DNA of 56,069 nt from Bacteroidetes bacterium UBA5697 (lineage in GTDB: Bacteria; Bacteroidota; Bacteroidia; B-17B0; Aurantibacillaceae). Made by a program: the position numbers and the translations under genes. How positions within the stretch are numbered: position 1 is the first letter of the stretch; every line of letters begins with the position of its first letter. The stretch is taken from the NCBI GenBank assembly GCA_002420145.1, contig DIHL01000089.1, positions 1 to 56,069 on the forward strand. The letters run 5' to 3'. The notes beneath the pieces are model-generated. The model saw nothing but the letters and a program-made list of their open reading frames with translations. It was not told the origin of the DNA and ran no database searches. This document shows positions 34,444 through 42,651 of the stretch, piece after piece.

Positions 34444-35352
34444 ATGAATAACAAAGCTATCTCTTGGATTATATTAATTGTGCTTTCATTAGTTTGGGGT
34501 AGCTCGTTTATGTTGATGAAACAAGGCTTGCGAGCTTTTACGAGCGATGAGGTAGCTGGTTTGCGAATAACCATTGCGTCAGCGTTTATGTTGCCATTTT
34601 TAATTAGACATTATAAAATTGATTTAAAAAAGAATTTACTAGGATTGTTGTTAATGGGTGTTTTTGGGAACCTAATTCCTGCCTTTTTATTTACCAAAGC
34701 CGAAACTCAAATTAGCAGCAGTTTAACAGGTATGTTAAATGCCTTAACACCCATGTTTACTATTATTATAGGGATGATAGCCTTTAACCATAAGATTACA
34801 AAAAATCAAATTATAGGGGTATTAATTGGTTTTGTAGGCGCTATTGCTTTAGTGGCTTTGGGAGATAGTAAAGAGAGTGATCAAACTAAAAACATCATGT
34901 ATAGCTTATTAGTAGCAGCGGCTACTTTATGTTATGCGATTAGTGTAAATGGCATTAAAGCTTATTTGGGTCATGTTAATTCATTAACAGCAACCGTTTG
35001 GTCGTTTAGTTTAATTGGACCAGTGGCAGCTATTTATTTATTTGGTTTTACAGATGTTGTAGCACATGCTACGCAACATCCCGAAGGAATGAGGTCTTTG
35101 GGTTTTGTGAGTATTTTGGCTATTGTAGGGTCGGCGCTTTCGGTGGTGGTTTATAATACCTTAATTAAATTGTCGGGAACTGTGTTTGCGGCAAGTTGCA
35201 CTTACTTAATTCCGATTGTAGCAATTGGTTGGGGTTTGTTTGATGGAGAAGTGATTAATTTGATACAATTATTAGCGGTAATCGTCATTATTGGAGGCAT
35301 TTGGATGATTAATTCTTCAGGAAAGGCTAAAAATACTGAAATTGATAAATAG
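34444..35352 (+). CDS. EamA-family (DMT) transporter
   Basis: A 302-residue membrane protein with ten hydrophobic helices in two five-helix EamA repeats: the first starts 'ISWIILIVLSLVWGSSFMLMKQGL', the second around 'IMYSLLVAAATLCYAISVNGIK'. Motifs such as 'SSLTGMLNALTPMFT' are typical of the drug/metabolite transporter family. The substrate is unknown. It is cotranscribed with sufE by position, though no functional link is evident. Confidence 0.92.
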   Translation: MNNKAISWIILIVLSLVWGSSFMLMKQGLRAFTSDEVAGLRITIASAFMLPFLIRHYKIDLKKNLLGLLLMGVFGNLIPAFLFTKAETQISSSLTGMLNALTPMFTIIIGMIAFNHKITKNQIIGVLIGFVGAIALVALGDSKESDQTKNIMYSLLVAAATLCYAISVNGIKAYLGHVNSLTATVWSFSLIGPVAAIYLFGFTDVVAHATQHPEGMRSLGFVSILAIVGSALSVVVYNTLIKLSGTVFAASCTYLIPIVAIGWGLFDGEVINLIQLLAVIVIIGGIWMINSSGKAKNTEIDK

Positions 35353-35444
35353 TTGATTTTCAGTAATTTATTAATTGTAAATTTGTTAAAAGCCCTAAAA
35401 ACTTAAAAATAACGGGCATTTAAGCCAAAATAGTGCTCAAAATC

Positions 35445-35475
35445 TTTGGCAAATACAAAAAACCACCTATCTTTG
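35445..35475 (+). promoter_or_regulatory. rplU-rpmA promoter
   Basis: -33 TTTG (35445-35448) and -7 TATCTTTG (35468-35475) with exactly 19 bases between, the preferred Bacteroidota arrangement. The start codon is 40 bases downstream. Confidence 0.75.
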
Positions 35476-35515
35476 CCGTCCTTAAAAAAATTATTAACAA
35501 TAAAAATTAACACTC

Positions 35516-36004
35516 ATGTATGCAATTGTAGAAATAGCAGGGCAACAATTTAAAGTGGAACGTGGAAACAAAATTTACGTTCACCGCCTAGATGCTAACG
35601 AAGGTGCTAAAGTGGAATTTGACAAAGTTTTCTTAATTGATAACGGCGGAAAAATCACTGTTGGTGCACCAACTGTTGATGGCGCAAAAGTTGCTGCCAC
35701 AGTAATTGAACACTTAAAAGGCGATAAAGTTATCGTATTTAAGAAATTACGTCGTAAAGGTTACCAAAAATGGAATAACCACCGTCAACACTTAACACAA
35801 CTTTTAATTCAAGGTGTCTTGACTAAAGGTGAGACTGTAAAAGACGAATTAAAAGCTGAAAAATCAGTACGTATGCACTTATCTCCAAGCCAAAGAAATC
35901 CTGTGGCTAAAGTTGAGGTTGTTGCTGAGAAAAAAGCTCCAGCTAAAAAAGCTGCTGCTAAGAAAGCGCCTGCAAAAAAAGCAGCTAAAAAAACTGAAGA
36001 ATAA
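35516..36004 (+). CDS. rplU: 50S ribosomal protein L21 with Lys/Ala-rich tail
   Basis: Large-subunit protein L21. The first 103 residues are a complete L21 ('MYAIVEIAGQQFKVERG', 'FKKLRRKGYQKWNNHRQHLTQLLI'). The remaining 59 residues are an extension ending in repeated AKKA/APAKKA units, which standard L21 (about 103 residues) lacks; basic tails of this kind are seen in some Bacteroidota. rpmA follows after 29 bases, the conserved rplU-rpmA order. Confidence 0.97.
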   Translation: MYAIVEIAGQQFKVERGNKIYVHRLDANEGAKVEFDKVFLIDNGGKITVGAPTVDGAKVAATVIEHLKGDKVIVFKKLRRKGYQKWNNHRQHLTQLLIQGVLTKGETVKDELKAEKSVRMHLSPSQRNPVAKVEVVAEKKAPAKKAAAKKAPAKKAAKKTEE

Positions 36005-36033
36005 TTAAACATTAACCATTAAATTTTTAAACA

Positions 36034-36288
36034 ATGGCACATAAAAAAGGAGCCGGCTCCACAAACAACGGTCGTGAATCACACAGTAAACGTTTAGGCG
36101 TTAAAATTTTCGGTGGTCAAGCTTGTATCTCTGGGAACATTATTGTTCGTCAACGTGGTACAAAACATAATCCAGGAGTAAATGTAGGAATGGGAAAAGA
36201 CCATACTTTATTTGCTTTAGTAGATGGTAAAGTTGTTTTCAAAAAGAAAAAAGACGACAGATCTTACGTTTCGGTTGTTCCTGCATAA
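36034..36288 (+). CDS. rpmA: 50S ribosomal protein L27
   Basis: Large-subunit protein L27, near the peptidyl-transferase centre. The 84-residue protein has 'MAHKKGAGSTNNGRESHSKRLGVK', 'GNIIVRQRGTKHNPG' and 'GKDHTLFALVDGKV', all standard. The N-terminus directly follows Met with AHKKG, so no Firmicutes-type cleavable prosequence is present. Last gene of the rplU operon. Confidence 0.98.
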   Translation: MAHKKGAGSTNNGRESHSKRLGVKIFGGQACISGNIIVRQRGTKHNPGVNVGMGKDHTLFALVDGKVVFKKKKDDRSYVSVVPA

Positions 36289-36320
36289 GGGATAATTGAA
36301 GCTTAATTTATTAAGTACTT

Positions 36321-36352
36321 GAAGCCCTTCCGCCAACTGGCGGATGGGCTTC
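36321..36352 (+). terminator. Hairpin after rpmA built from a CCGCC-type repeat
   Basis: Outer arms GAAGCCC and GGGCTTC, inner arms TCCGCC and GGCGGA with an AACT loop. It is a stable 32-base hairpin but has only a weak T run, so it may be an inserted repeat now serving as terminator. Confidence 0.65.
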
Positions 36353-36389
36353 TTATGTTTAGTGAATAATCGATTTGTTTGTTATCATA

Positions 36390-36528
36390 AACCACATAGA
36401 GTTATAGGAACATACAGGTATGAGTTAAAAATAGAAAACACGTTTTGCACATAGTATTTATGTTAAAAGCAAAGCTTCTATGTTATACTGCAGTTTTAAA
36501 AACACTATGTTTCTATGTGGTTAAAAAA
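36390..36528. repeat. Long imperfect palindrome, ACATAG-type arms (copy 4)
   Basis: Left end AACCACATAGAG, right end TCTATGTGGTT (36512-36522) then an A run, with GCAAAGCTTC in the middle. Ends and centre match the 6249-6408 copy while the rest has diverged. Confidence 0.7.
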
Positions 36529-36575
36529 AAGATAATTACTTTCTTTAATCTACTGTTAAAATCCATTTCAACTAT

Positions 36576-36583
36576 TAATTTTG
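36576..36583 (+). promoter_or_regulatory. Candidate serS promoter, -7 box
   Basis: TAATTTTG fits TAnnTTTG, 22 bases before the serS ATG. No clear -33 box. Confidence 0.35.
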
Positions 36584-36605
36584 TCACACACAAAAAATCA
36601 ATACT

Positions 36606-37880
36606 ATGTTACAGCTTAGTTACATCAGAGAGAATAAAGAAGACGTATTAAAACGTTTAGCGATTAAAAATTTTAAAGATGCTGAAAGCATTATCAATTC
36701 AATTATCGAATTAGATAATAATAGAAAATCAGCTCAACGTTTGGCTGATGATGTAAAAGCAGAGGCTAATGGTTTAGCCAAGCAAATTGGTGAGTTAATG
36801 AAATCTGGAAAGAAAGAGGAAGCTGAAGTATTAAAAGCAAAAACCGCTGAATTAAAAGGAAAAGAAAAAGAGTTTGATGAAACATTAAAAAACATCGAAC
36901 AAGATATTCATAAAATTCTAGTAACGGTTCCTAACTTGCCTAATGTAACAGTGCCAGTTGGAAAAACTCCTGAAGATAACGAAGTAGTTAACGAACATGG
37001 AACAATACCAACATTATATGCAGGTGCAACTCCACATTGGGAATTAACGACTAAATATGATTTAATTGATTTTGAATTAGGAGTAAAATTAACAGGTGCT
37101 GGTTTCCCAGTTTATAAAGGAAGAGGAGCAAGATTACAACGCGCTTTAATTAATTACTTTTTAGATAAAGCAACTGCTAAAGGATATAACGAAGTACAAC
37201 CTCCTATTTTAGTAAATGCAGATAGTGGCTATGGTACTGGACAATTACCGGATAAAGAAGGACAAATGTATCACTGCCAAGTGGATGATTTATATTTAAT
37301 TCCAACAGCTGAGGTGCCTATTACAAATATGTACCGTGATGTGATTTTAAAAGAAAGCGATTTGCCAATTAAAAATTGCGGCTACACACCTTGTTTTAGA
37401 AGAGAAGCAGGAAGCTACGGAAAAGATGTACGTGGTTTAAATCGTTTACACCAATTTGATAAAGTAGAGATTGTTCAAATTGCGCATCCTGATAAATCTT
37501 ACGAGATATTAGAAAACATGCGTGAGTTTGTAAGTAGCCTTTTACAAGAATTAGAATTACCATATCGTACCTTAAAATTATGTGGTGGTGATATGAGTTT
37601 TGGTTCGGCGTTAACATACGACTTAGAAGTGTGGAGTGCTGCACAAGGTCGTTGGTTAGAAGTAAGTTCTGTTTCAAACTTCGAAACATTTCAAACAAAC
37701 CGTTTAAAATGCCGTTACAAAGATGCGAATGGAAAAACTCAATTCGCTCACAGTTTAAATGGTAGTGCCTTAGCATTGCCTCGTATTGTGGCTTCTTTAT
37801 TAGAGAATAATCAAACAGAAGCTGGTATTAAAATCCCTAAAGTATTAGTGCCTTATACAGGTTTTGATATAATTAGCTAA
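36606..37880 (+). CDS. serS: Serine--tRNA ligase
   Basis: Charges tRNA-Ser. The 424-residue class II synthetase has the N-terminal coiled-coil arm (about 28-105, 'LADDVKAEANGLAKQIGELMK') and catalytic motifs 2 ('PCFRREAGSYGKDVRGLNRLHQF') and 3 ('NGSALALPRIVASLLENNQT'), with 'LIPTAEVPITNMY' between. The domain order and length are typical. A single-gene unit flanked by palindromic repeats. Confidence 0.98.
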   Translation: MLQLSYIRENKEDVLKRLAIKNFKDAESIINSIIELDNNRKSAQRLADDVKAEANGLAKQIGELMKSGKKEEAEVLKAKTAELKGKEKEFDETLKNIEQDIHKILVTVPNLPNVTVPVGKTPEDNEVVNEHGTIPTLYAGATPHWELTTKYDLIDFELGVKLTGAGFPVYKGRGARLQRALINYFLDKATAKGYNEVQPPILVNADSGYGTGQLPDKEGQMYHCQVDDLYLIPTAEVPITNMYRDVILKESDLPIKNCGYTPCFRREAGSYGKDVRGLNRLHQFDKVEIVQIAHPDKSYEILENMREFVSSLLQELELPYRTLKLCGGDMSFGSALTYDLEVWSAAQGRWLEVSSVSNFETFQTNRLKCRYKDANGKTQFAHSLNGSALALPRIVASLLENNQTEAGIKIPKVLVPYTGFDIIS

Positions 37881-37883
37881 TAT

Positions 37884-38025
37884 TTCTCACCACTGAGACA
37901 CAGAGAGCACAGAGTTTAATTACTTTGTGCTTTTTGTTTCTATAAGAATGTCAGTTCGAGCGAAGTCGAGAACAGTTATTCTTATGTATTTTTACGCCTC
38001 TGTTTCTCAGTGCCTCTGTGGTGAA
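37884..38025. repeat. Long palindrome, ACACAGAG-type arms (copy 5), with a nested repeat
   Basis: Left arm TCACCACTGAGACACAGAGA, right arm ending CTGTTTCTCAGTGCCTCTGT then GGTGAA; they pair imperfectly. The centre carries the separate repeat GTCAGTTCGAGCGAAGTCGA at 37950. It fills most of the 202-base gap between serS and the kinase. Confidence 0.7.
37950..37973. repeat. GTCAGTTCGAGCG repeat, copy nested in a palindrome
   Basis: GTCAGTTCGAGCGAAGTCGA plus GAAC, one base different from the 24094 and 46771 copies, inside the long palindrome at 37884-38025. Confidence 0.8.
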
Positions 38026-38082
38026 TTATTTAAAACAATATCTCACTTGCAATAGCGTTATATAATTTATACTTTAGTATCA

Positions 38083-39588
38083 ATGAATATCTACTCTCGA
38101 AAACAACAATGGAAATGGGCTTTATTTATAGTGGCCATCGTCATTGTGTTTACATCCTTGTGGTATACTAATAAATTAGTCAACAGTATCAAAAGTGATG
38201 AGGAGAAAAAAGTAAGATTGTGGGCAGAAGCCGTTCAAAAAAAAGCAGGATTGGTGAAATTCACTAATGACTTATTTCAAAAGCTACAAACCGAAGAACG
38301 TAAAAAAGCAGAGCTTTACGCTTTAGCCACTAAGCAATTAAGTTCAGATGTGTTTACGGTTTCTGAATTTGTATTGAAAGTATTGCAAGACAATACCACT
38401 GTTCCAGTTATTTTAACGGATGACAATGATAACATTACAGCAAGTAGAAATTTAGATTCAGTCATCGAACACAATAGTGATGCTTTGAAAATAGAGCTTC
38501 AAAAAATGAAAGCCATGTATGAGCCTGTGGTGATTGATGTTTATAGAGGTAAGAAAAATTATTTATATCACAAAGACAGTCGCTTGTTTTCGGATATTAA
38601 AGTAGTGTTTGATAGTTTAATAAAATCTTTTATTTCGGATGTAGCGATTAATAGTGCGGCAGTGCCTGTTATTTATACGGATTCAACCAAAACAAATGTA
38701 TTGGCTGTTGGTAATATTGATACTTTAAAAATTAGTACACCCGAAAAATTAAGTAATACCATTAAAGAAATGGAATTGCAAAACACTCCTATTCCTGTTG
38801 ACTTAGGAGAAGGATTTAAAAATTATATTTTCTACGAGCAATCACCATTGCTTACGCAATTACAATATTATCCTTATGTGCAGTTTGGTGTGATTGGTGT
38901 TTTTTTATTAATCGCTTATATTTTATTTAGTATTTCTCGTAAGGCAGAGCAAGATCAAGTATGGGTTGGTATGAGTAAAGAAACGGCCCATCAATTAGGA
39001 ACGCCTCTGTCGTCCTTAATGGCATGGACAGATTACTTGAGAGCAAACGGAACTGATGAGAGTATTGTGAATGAAATGAATCGCGATGTAATGCGTTTAA
39101 ATATGATTACAGAGCGTTTCTCTAAAATTGGTTCACAACCAACTTTGCAAGATGAAGATGTTTGCTTAGTGGTTAAAAATGCAATGGATTATTTAAAACA
39201 GCGTACATCCAAAAATGTAAACTATGTTTTAGAAATACCTGACACCGAAATTCATGCGCAGCTGTCTGTACCATTATTTGAATGGGTGATTGAAAACCTT
39301 TGTAAAAATGCCGTGGATGCGATGGATGGCAAAGGCGAATTTAAAGTAACCATTATTGATATACCAGAAGGTGTGGCAATTGATTTAGCAGATACAGGAA
39401 AAGGGATTCCAAAATCAAAACACAAATCTGTTTTTAAACCAGGTTACACTACTAAAAAACGTGGTTGGGGCTTAGGCTTATCTTTATGTAAACGTATTAT
39501 CGAAAATTATCATAACGGTAAAATATTTGTACTACACAGCGAGGAAAATAAAGGTACTGCCTTTAGAATTTTGTTGAAGAGAGGGTAG
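38083..39588 (+). CDS. Orphan sensor histidine kinase
   Basis: A 501-residue membrane kinase with transmembrane segments at about 12-30 and 270-288 around an extracytoplasmic region of about 240 residues, rich in Lys/Thr and without a recognised fold. The phosphoacceptor box is a variant, 'ETAHQLGTPLSSLMAW' (His303), as seen in a Bacteroidota kinase subgroup. ATP-binding motifs are 'ENLCKNAVDAM', 'DTGKGIP' and 'GWGLGLSLCKRII'. No HAMP domain and no response regulator next to it; the partner must be encoded elsewhere. Confidence 0.93.
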   Translation: MNIYSRKQQWKWALFIVAIVIVFTSLWYTNKLVNSIKSDEEKKVRLWAEAVQKKAGLVKFTNDLFQKLQTEERKKAELYALATKQLSSDVFTVSEFVLKVLQDNTTVPVILTDDNDNITASRNLDSVIEHNSDALKIELQKMKAMYEPVVIDVYRGKKNYLYHKDSRLFSDIKVVFDSLIKSFISDVAINSAAVPVIYTDSTKTNVLAVGNIDTLKISTPEKLSNTIKEMELQNTPIPVDLGEGFKNYIFYEQSPLLTQLQYYPYVQFGVIGVFLLIAYILFSISRKAEQDQVWVGMSKETAHQLGTPLSSLMAWTDYLRANGTDESIVNEMNRDVMRLNMITERFSKIGSQPTLQDEDVCLVVKNAMDYLKQRTSKNVNYVLEIPDTEIHAQLSVPLFEWVIENLCKNAVDAMDGKGEFKVTIIDIPEGVAIDLADTGKGIPKSKHKSVFKPGYTTKKRGWGLGLSLCKRIIENYHNGKIFVLHSEENKGTAFRILLKRG

Positions 39589-39644
39589 TATTCGTTTTAT
39601 ACTCTTTTTAGGTATTTAACAATACTTATATAAACCTGATGTTA

Positions 39645-40049
39645 TTATAACATGTCATCAAAATGTAGTTTAAAAAACACAACACTTAAGTACAGCCACA
39701 ACAGCGTAAACAAAACATGAACGATGGTTTCAAATGTTTTACCTTTCCATAGACTAGGAGAGTAACCGAAAAACTGGATTACTAAACGCACTGCCCAAAA
39801 TATGCCAAAGCCTAAGCATATTATTTTTCCAAGATAGGTTTCAATTAGTTCGTTGGTGGCTGTGATACATAGTAAGCCCATTAAAAATAACGTTAAGGCT
39901 ATAAAGAAGGTGTGAACCGTCATCATTTGACGATTGATTAAACTCATGGATTTCAATTCTTTTTCCCAATTAAAATACTTAGGAAAAACAGCATGAACTA
40001 ATGCTAATGTAATTAAGAGTAAGCCGATAATTTTTAAATGAAAGTGCAT
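39645..40049 (-). CDS. Small four-helix membrane protein of unknown function
   Basis: A 134-residue protein with four predicted transmembrane helices (about 5-22, 45-65, 74-95, 108-128). Its features 'LVHAVFPKYFNWEKEL' and 'GFGIFWAVRLVIQFFGYSP' recur in uncharacterised Bacteroidota membrane proteins, but I cannot name the family. It starts nine bases after the methyltransferase stop on the same strand, as the last gene of a four-gene cluster. A small palindrome, ATGTTATTATAACAT (39639-39653), covers its stop. Confidence 0.7.
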   Translation of the reverse strand: MHFHLKIIGLLLITLALVHAVFPKYFNWEKELKSMSLINRQMMTVHTFFIALTLFLMGLLCITATNELIETYLGKIICLGFGIFWAVRLVIQFFGYSPSLWKGKTFETIVHVLFTLLWLYLSVVFFKLHFDDML

Positions 40050-40058
40050 AGCATAAAA

Positions 40059-40811
40059 TTAAGGACAACTTTTGAATATAGACATAAACGGAGTGAACTT
40101 TGTTTCTTCGAAAGAAGTAAATCCCGCATTTAAAAATGATTTTTCCCAAACTGCTTTTGAGAAAAAATGAGTGAAGCCAATAGAAAATGCTAAGAAATTT
40201 GGAAAGTCGCGCAGATGCTCCACCATTATTACTTGGCCAGTTGATTTGCATAGGCGATGACATTCTTTTAAAAATTGTATCATTTCTTCTGCGTTTCTTA
40301 TTTCGTGTGCGGCTGATAGTAAAAAAATCACGTCAATCGATTTGTTTGGCAAAGGAATGTGATTTGTTTTGATTACTTGTGTGTTTGGGAATACCATACT
40401 CACCTTTCTTGCTCTCACAATAGCAGGTTCGGTATGTTGTTTCGGATTGTAAAAATCAAAAACATTGATAGTAGCATTTGGAAAATGATGTTGAATGCTA
40501 AAACTGGTTTCATCAAATCCTGCGTTAATATTTAGTATTTGCAGAGGGTCATTTGAATTTGTGAAATATTTTTTTAGCCATTTGAAATGATAATAGCCTG
40601 AAAAGTCATACACGTAAGCTGATACAATTAATGGCATGGTAAAACCATAAATGAAAGAAGCAATAATCGTCCAAAATAAAATTTCGTTCCATTTAAATAT
40701 TAGGTGACTTACAATAATAAAAGCTAAGACAGACAGCCCGATTACATAAAAATGCCTGTTGAAGCTTAAAATATTTAATACGCCTTGAAATTTTCTTCTC
40801 TTTATTTCCAT
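40059..40811 (-). CDS. Membrane-anchored class I methyltransferase-like protein
   Basis: A 250-residue protein with two N-terminal hydrophobic helices (about 15-32 and 37-58), then a Rossmann-type methyltransferase domain: 'LQILNINAGFDETSF' in the motif I position, 'INVFDFYN' (acidic, motif II), 'SIDVIFLLSAAHEI' and 'STGQVIMVEHLRDF'. The motif I glycines are reduced, so AdoMet binding is likely but not certain. The ATG at 40811 is preferred to the TTG at 40835; it overlaps the upstream DUF2071 stop by ten bases. The substrate may be a lipid or membrane compound given the anchor; inference only. Confidence 0.75.
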   Translation of the reverse strand: MEIKRRKFQGVLNILSFNRHFYVIGLSVLAFIIVSHLIFKWNEILFWTIIASFIYGFTMPLIVSAYVYDFSGYYHFKWLKKYFTNSNDPLQILNINAGFDETSFSIQHHFPNATINVFDFYNPKQHTEPAIVRARKVSMVFPNTQVIKTNHIPLPNKSIDVIFLLSAAHEIRNAEEMIQFLKECHRLCKSTGQVIMVEHLRDFPNFLAFSIGFTHFFSKAVWEKSFLNAGFTSFEETKFTPFMSIFKSCP

Positions 40812-41539
40812 TGGTCTATTTTTCCTTTTTTCCAATAGTATGGAATGTTTTTAATAATAAATGCATTTGCTAAAAGGGCGTTTTCAAGTTGTAGTTCGTT
40901 CAAAAAATTGAAATGATAATCTAATAATTTTACGGGTGTAGGTGTCCAGTTTTCTCTCACACCCTCAATAATTAAAACTTCTTTAGTTGTTTTATTGTAT
41001 GTAAACGTAAAGGGTAACGGACCTGCAAATCGTCGCGCTTCTTTCCAATCAACAAACGGTGATTGCAGAGGTAAAGGGATGTTATCTTTATCTTTACTAA
41101 TAGTTACTTTAAATTTTGAATGATCAGAACAAATTTGTTTGCTGTCGATTTCTTCTAGTTGTTGTATATCAGTTGTGGTGTAATTATAATGGGTAAATGT
41201 ATTTCCCATAAATTCCATTTTCTTTTTATTAGTTTCAGATTTTAAAATATATAAACCTCGTAAATTTTTTCCTGAATTAGTGGTGTAACGAACAAACACT
41301 CTGTAGCCAATCAAAAAGAAATCATTGCCCATAAATTTCGGAAAACCTTTGGGGCGTAAATCTTTTGTTTGCACCATAGCTACTGCTACAAAAGCCCATT
41401 TGTCTTGAAAGGTATCTAATTGTAAACATTCAGGAATTAAATGTTGTAATTGTTCTTTAGGAAAAGCAAAAGTTAATACTAGCGAACTTTCAAAAAAAGC
41501 TTCCACAGCAAAAGGATGATTTTTGAAAAATGATAACAT
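40802..41539 (-). CDS. DUF2071 protein (acetoacetate decarboxylase-like fold)
   Basis: A 245-residue soluble protein of the DUF2071/YqjF type: 'LTFAFPKEQLQHLIPECLQLDTFQDKWAFVAVAMV' at the start, 'IGYRVFVRYTTNSGKNLRGLYILKSET' in the middle, and 'RRFAGPLPFTFTYNKTTKEVLIIEG' towards the end. The family resembles acetoacetate decarboxylase structurally, but no activity is established. It is linked to a DoxX-like gene upstream (gap of four bases) and a methyltransferase downstream (overlap). Confidence 0.85.
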   Translation of the reverse strand: MLSFFKNHPFAVEAFFESSLVLTFAFPKEQLQHLIPECLQLDTFQDKWAFVAVAMVQTKDLRPKGFPKFMGNDFFLIGYRVFVRYTTNSGKNLRGLYILKSETNKKKMEFMGNTFTHYNYTTTDIQQLEEIDSKQICSDHSKFKVTISKDKDNIPLPLQSPFVDWKEARRFAGPLPFTFTYNKTTKEVLIIEGVRENWTPTPVKLLDYHFNFLNELQLENALLANAFIIKNIPYYWKKGKIDQWK

Positions 41540-41543
41540 GCGC

Positions 41544-41861
41544 TTAGTTGATGTGTTTTTTATTTAAATGAAATTCGTTGACGTAGATAATGACAATTAG
41601 TAACAAGGCGAATAGGGAATTAAATTTTCCCCACAATAATAAATCGGGAACTAATATAAACTCCAAGGTATTCATTGTGACTATAACGATGATTTGAGCA
41701 ATGGCATTTAATTTGCTTTTAAATCGACTTATAATCCAAACAGCCATAATGATTTCTGAAAAACCAATTAAAATAGTTAATGCTCGTGAGTAGCTATTGA
41801 CTAAAATATTCGCTACAATTTGTTGATGTCTGGGCACTAAATTTAAGACTTTGCAAAACAA
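41544..41861 (-). CDS. DoxX-like membrane protein, 5' end uncertain
   Basis: A DoxX-like protein with three hydrophobic helices visible from the TTG at 41861 and the hallmark 'NLVPRHQQIVANIL'. The frame stays open upstream to a TAA at 41928-41930 and encodes a convincing first helix ('LLHQILNYCIAVIWLANGLFCKVL') that family members have. That part contains no ATG, GTG or TTG, only ATT, ATC and ATA codons. So the gene either uses a rare start such as AUC or AUU, has lost its start, or has a frameshift. First gene of the DoxX-DUF2071-methyltransferase-membrane protein cluster. Confidence 0.7.
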   Translation of the reverse strand: MFCKVLNLVPRHQQIVANILVNSYSRALTILIGFSEIIMAVWIISRFKSKLNAIAQIIVIVTMNTLEFILVPDLLLWGKFNSLFALLLIVIIYVNEFHLNKKHIN

Positions 41862-41973
41862 CCCATTTGCCAGCCAGATGACAGCAATGCAGTAGTTTAA
41901 TATTTGATGTAATAATTTGATTGAATTTTAATTTTTAGTTCTTTAATAAATCTACAAAAATTCCTTTAAACAA

Positions 41974-41999
41974 AAAACCCTCAGCGAGCTGAGGGTTTT
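41974..41999 (-). terminator. Terminator after the bifunctional nuclease gene
   Basis: Perfect arms AAAACCCTCAGC and GCTGAGGGTTTT with a two-base centre, flanked by A and T runs; it starts five bases from the stop of the nuclease gene. Confidence 0.95.
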
Positions 42000-42003
42000 G
42001 ATA

Positions 42004-42615
42004 TTAAGATTGTTTTCTGTTATTTATTTCATCGCGGATTTTTGAGGCTAGTTCGTATTGCTCATCATCTAAAGCAGTTTGCAATAAGTTTTTTAATTCC
42101 TCTGTTGACTTAGATTGGTATTCGCCTTCAGGATTTGATGAAACAGTTTCTTCTGTTGGTGCAGCTGCTATTGTATTTTCGTTAGATGGTAAGGTCTCAT
42201 CATCTAATACAATACCTGCAGATTTTAAAATAAATTCGTAAGTATAAATCGGGCAATTAAAACGCACTGCTAATGCAATGGCATCACTTGTACGAGCATC
42301 AATTTCTACTTCACGAGTGCCATCTGTGCAAACTAATTTTGCATAAAAAATACCTTCTACTAAATTGTAAATTAAAATCTCTGTAACTTCAATTGAGAAT
42401 GTTTCAGAAAAAGCTTTAAATAAATCGTGTGTTAATGGGCGAGTAGGAGTCATTTTTTCTAACTCAATAGCAATAGCTTGAGCTTCAAAACCTCCAATAA
42501 TAATTGGTAAACGACGGCTACCTGTACTTTCGCCTAAAACAAGGGCATAAGCGCCACTTTGTGTTTGGCTGTATGATAAACCAACAATTTCTAATCTAAC
42601 TTTCTTCATTCCCAT
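42004..42615 (-). CDS. Bifunctional nuclease (BFN/DUF151) protein with UVR motif
   Basis: A 203-residue protein. Residues 1 to about 135 are a BFN/DUF151 domain ('LPIIIGGFEAQAIAIELE', 'RPLTHDLFKAF', 'DARTSDAIALAVRFNCPIYT'). A Thr/Glu/Ser-rich linker follows, and the last 40 residues ('STEELKNLLQTALDDEQYELASKIRDEI') form a UvrB/UvrC interaction motif. The name comes from a plant protein with nuclease activity; the bacterial role is unsettled. The gene lies 36 bases after etfA and ends at a strong terminator, so it is probably the last gene of etfB-etfA-bfn. Confidence 0.92.
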   Translation of the reverse strand: MGMKKVRLEIVGLSYSQTQSGAYALVLGESTGSRRLPIIIGGFEAQAIAIELEKMTPTRPLTHDLFKAFSETFSIEVTEILIYNLVEGIFYAKLVCTDGTREVEIDARTSDAIALAVRFNCPIYTYEFILKSAGIVLDDETLPSNENTIAAAPTEETVSSNPEGEYQSKSTEELKNLLQTALDDEQYELASKIRDEINNRKQS

Positions 42616-42651
42616 TTTTACGAAAATCTAATATACAAAAAATGGTTGAAT

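Noticed and set aside
36445..36651. Small open frame upstream of serS
   Set aside because: It lies within the palindromic repeat and runs into the serS start; composition is that of repeat DNA.
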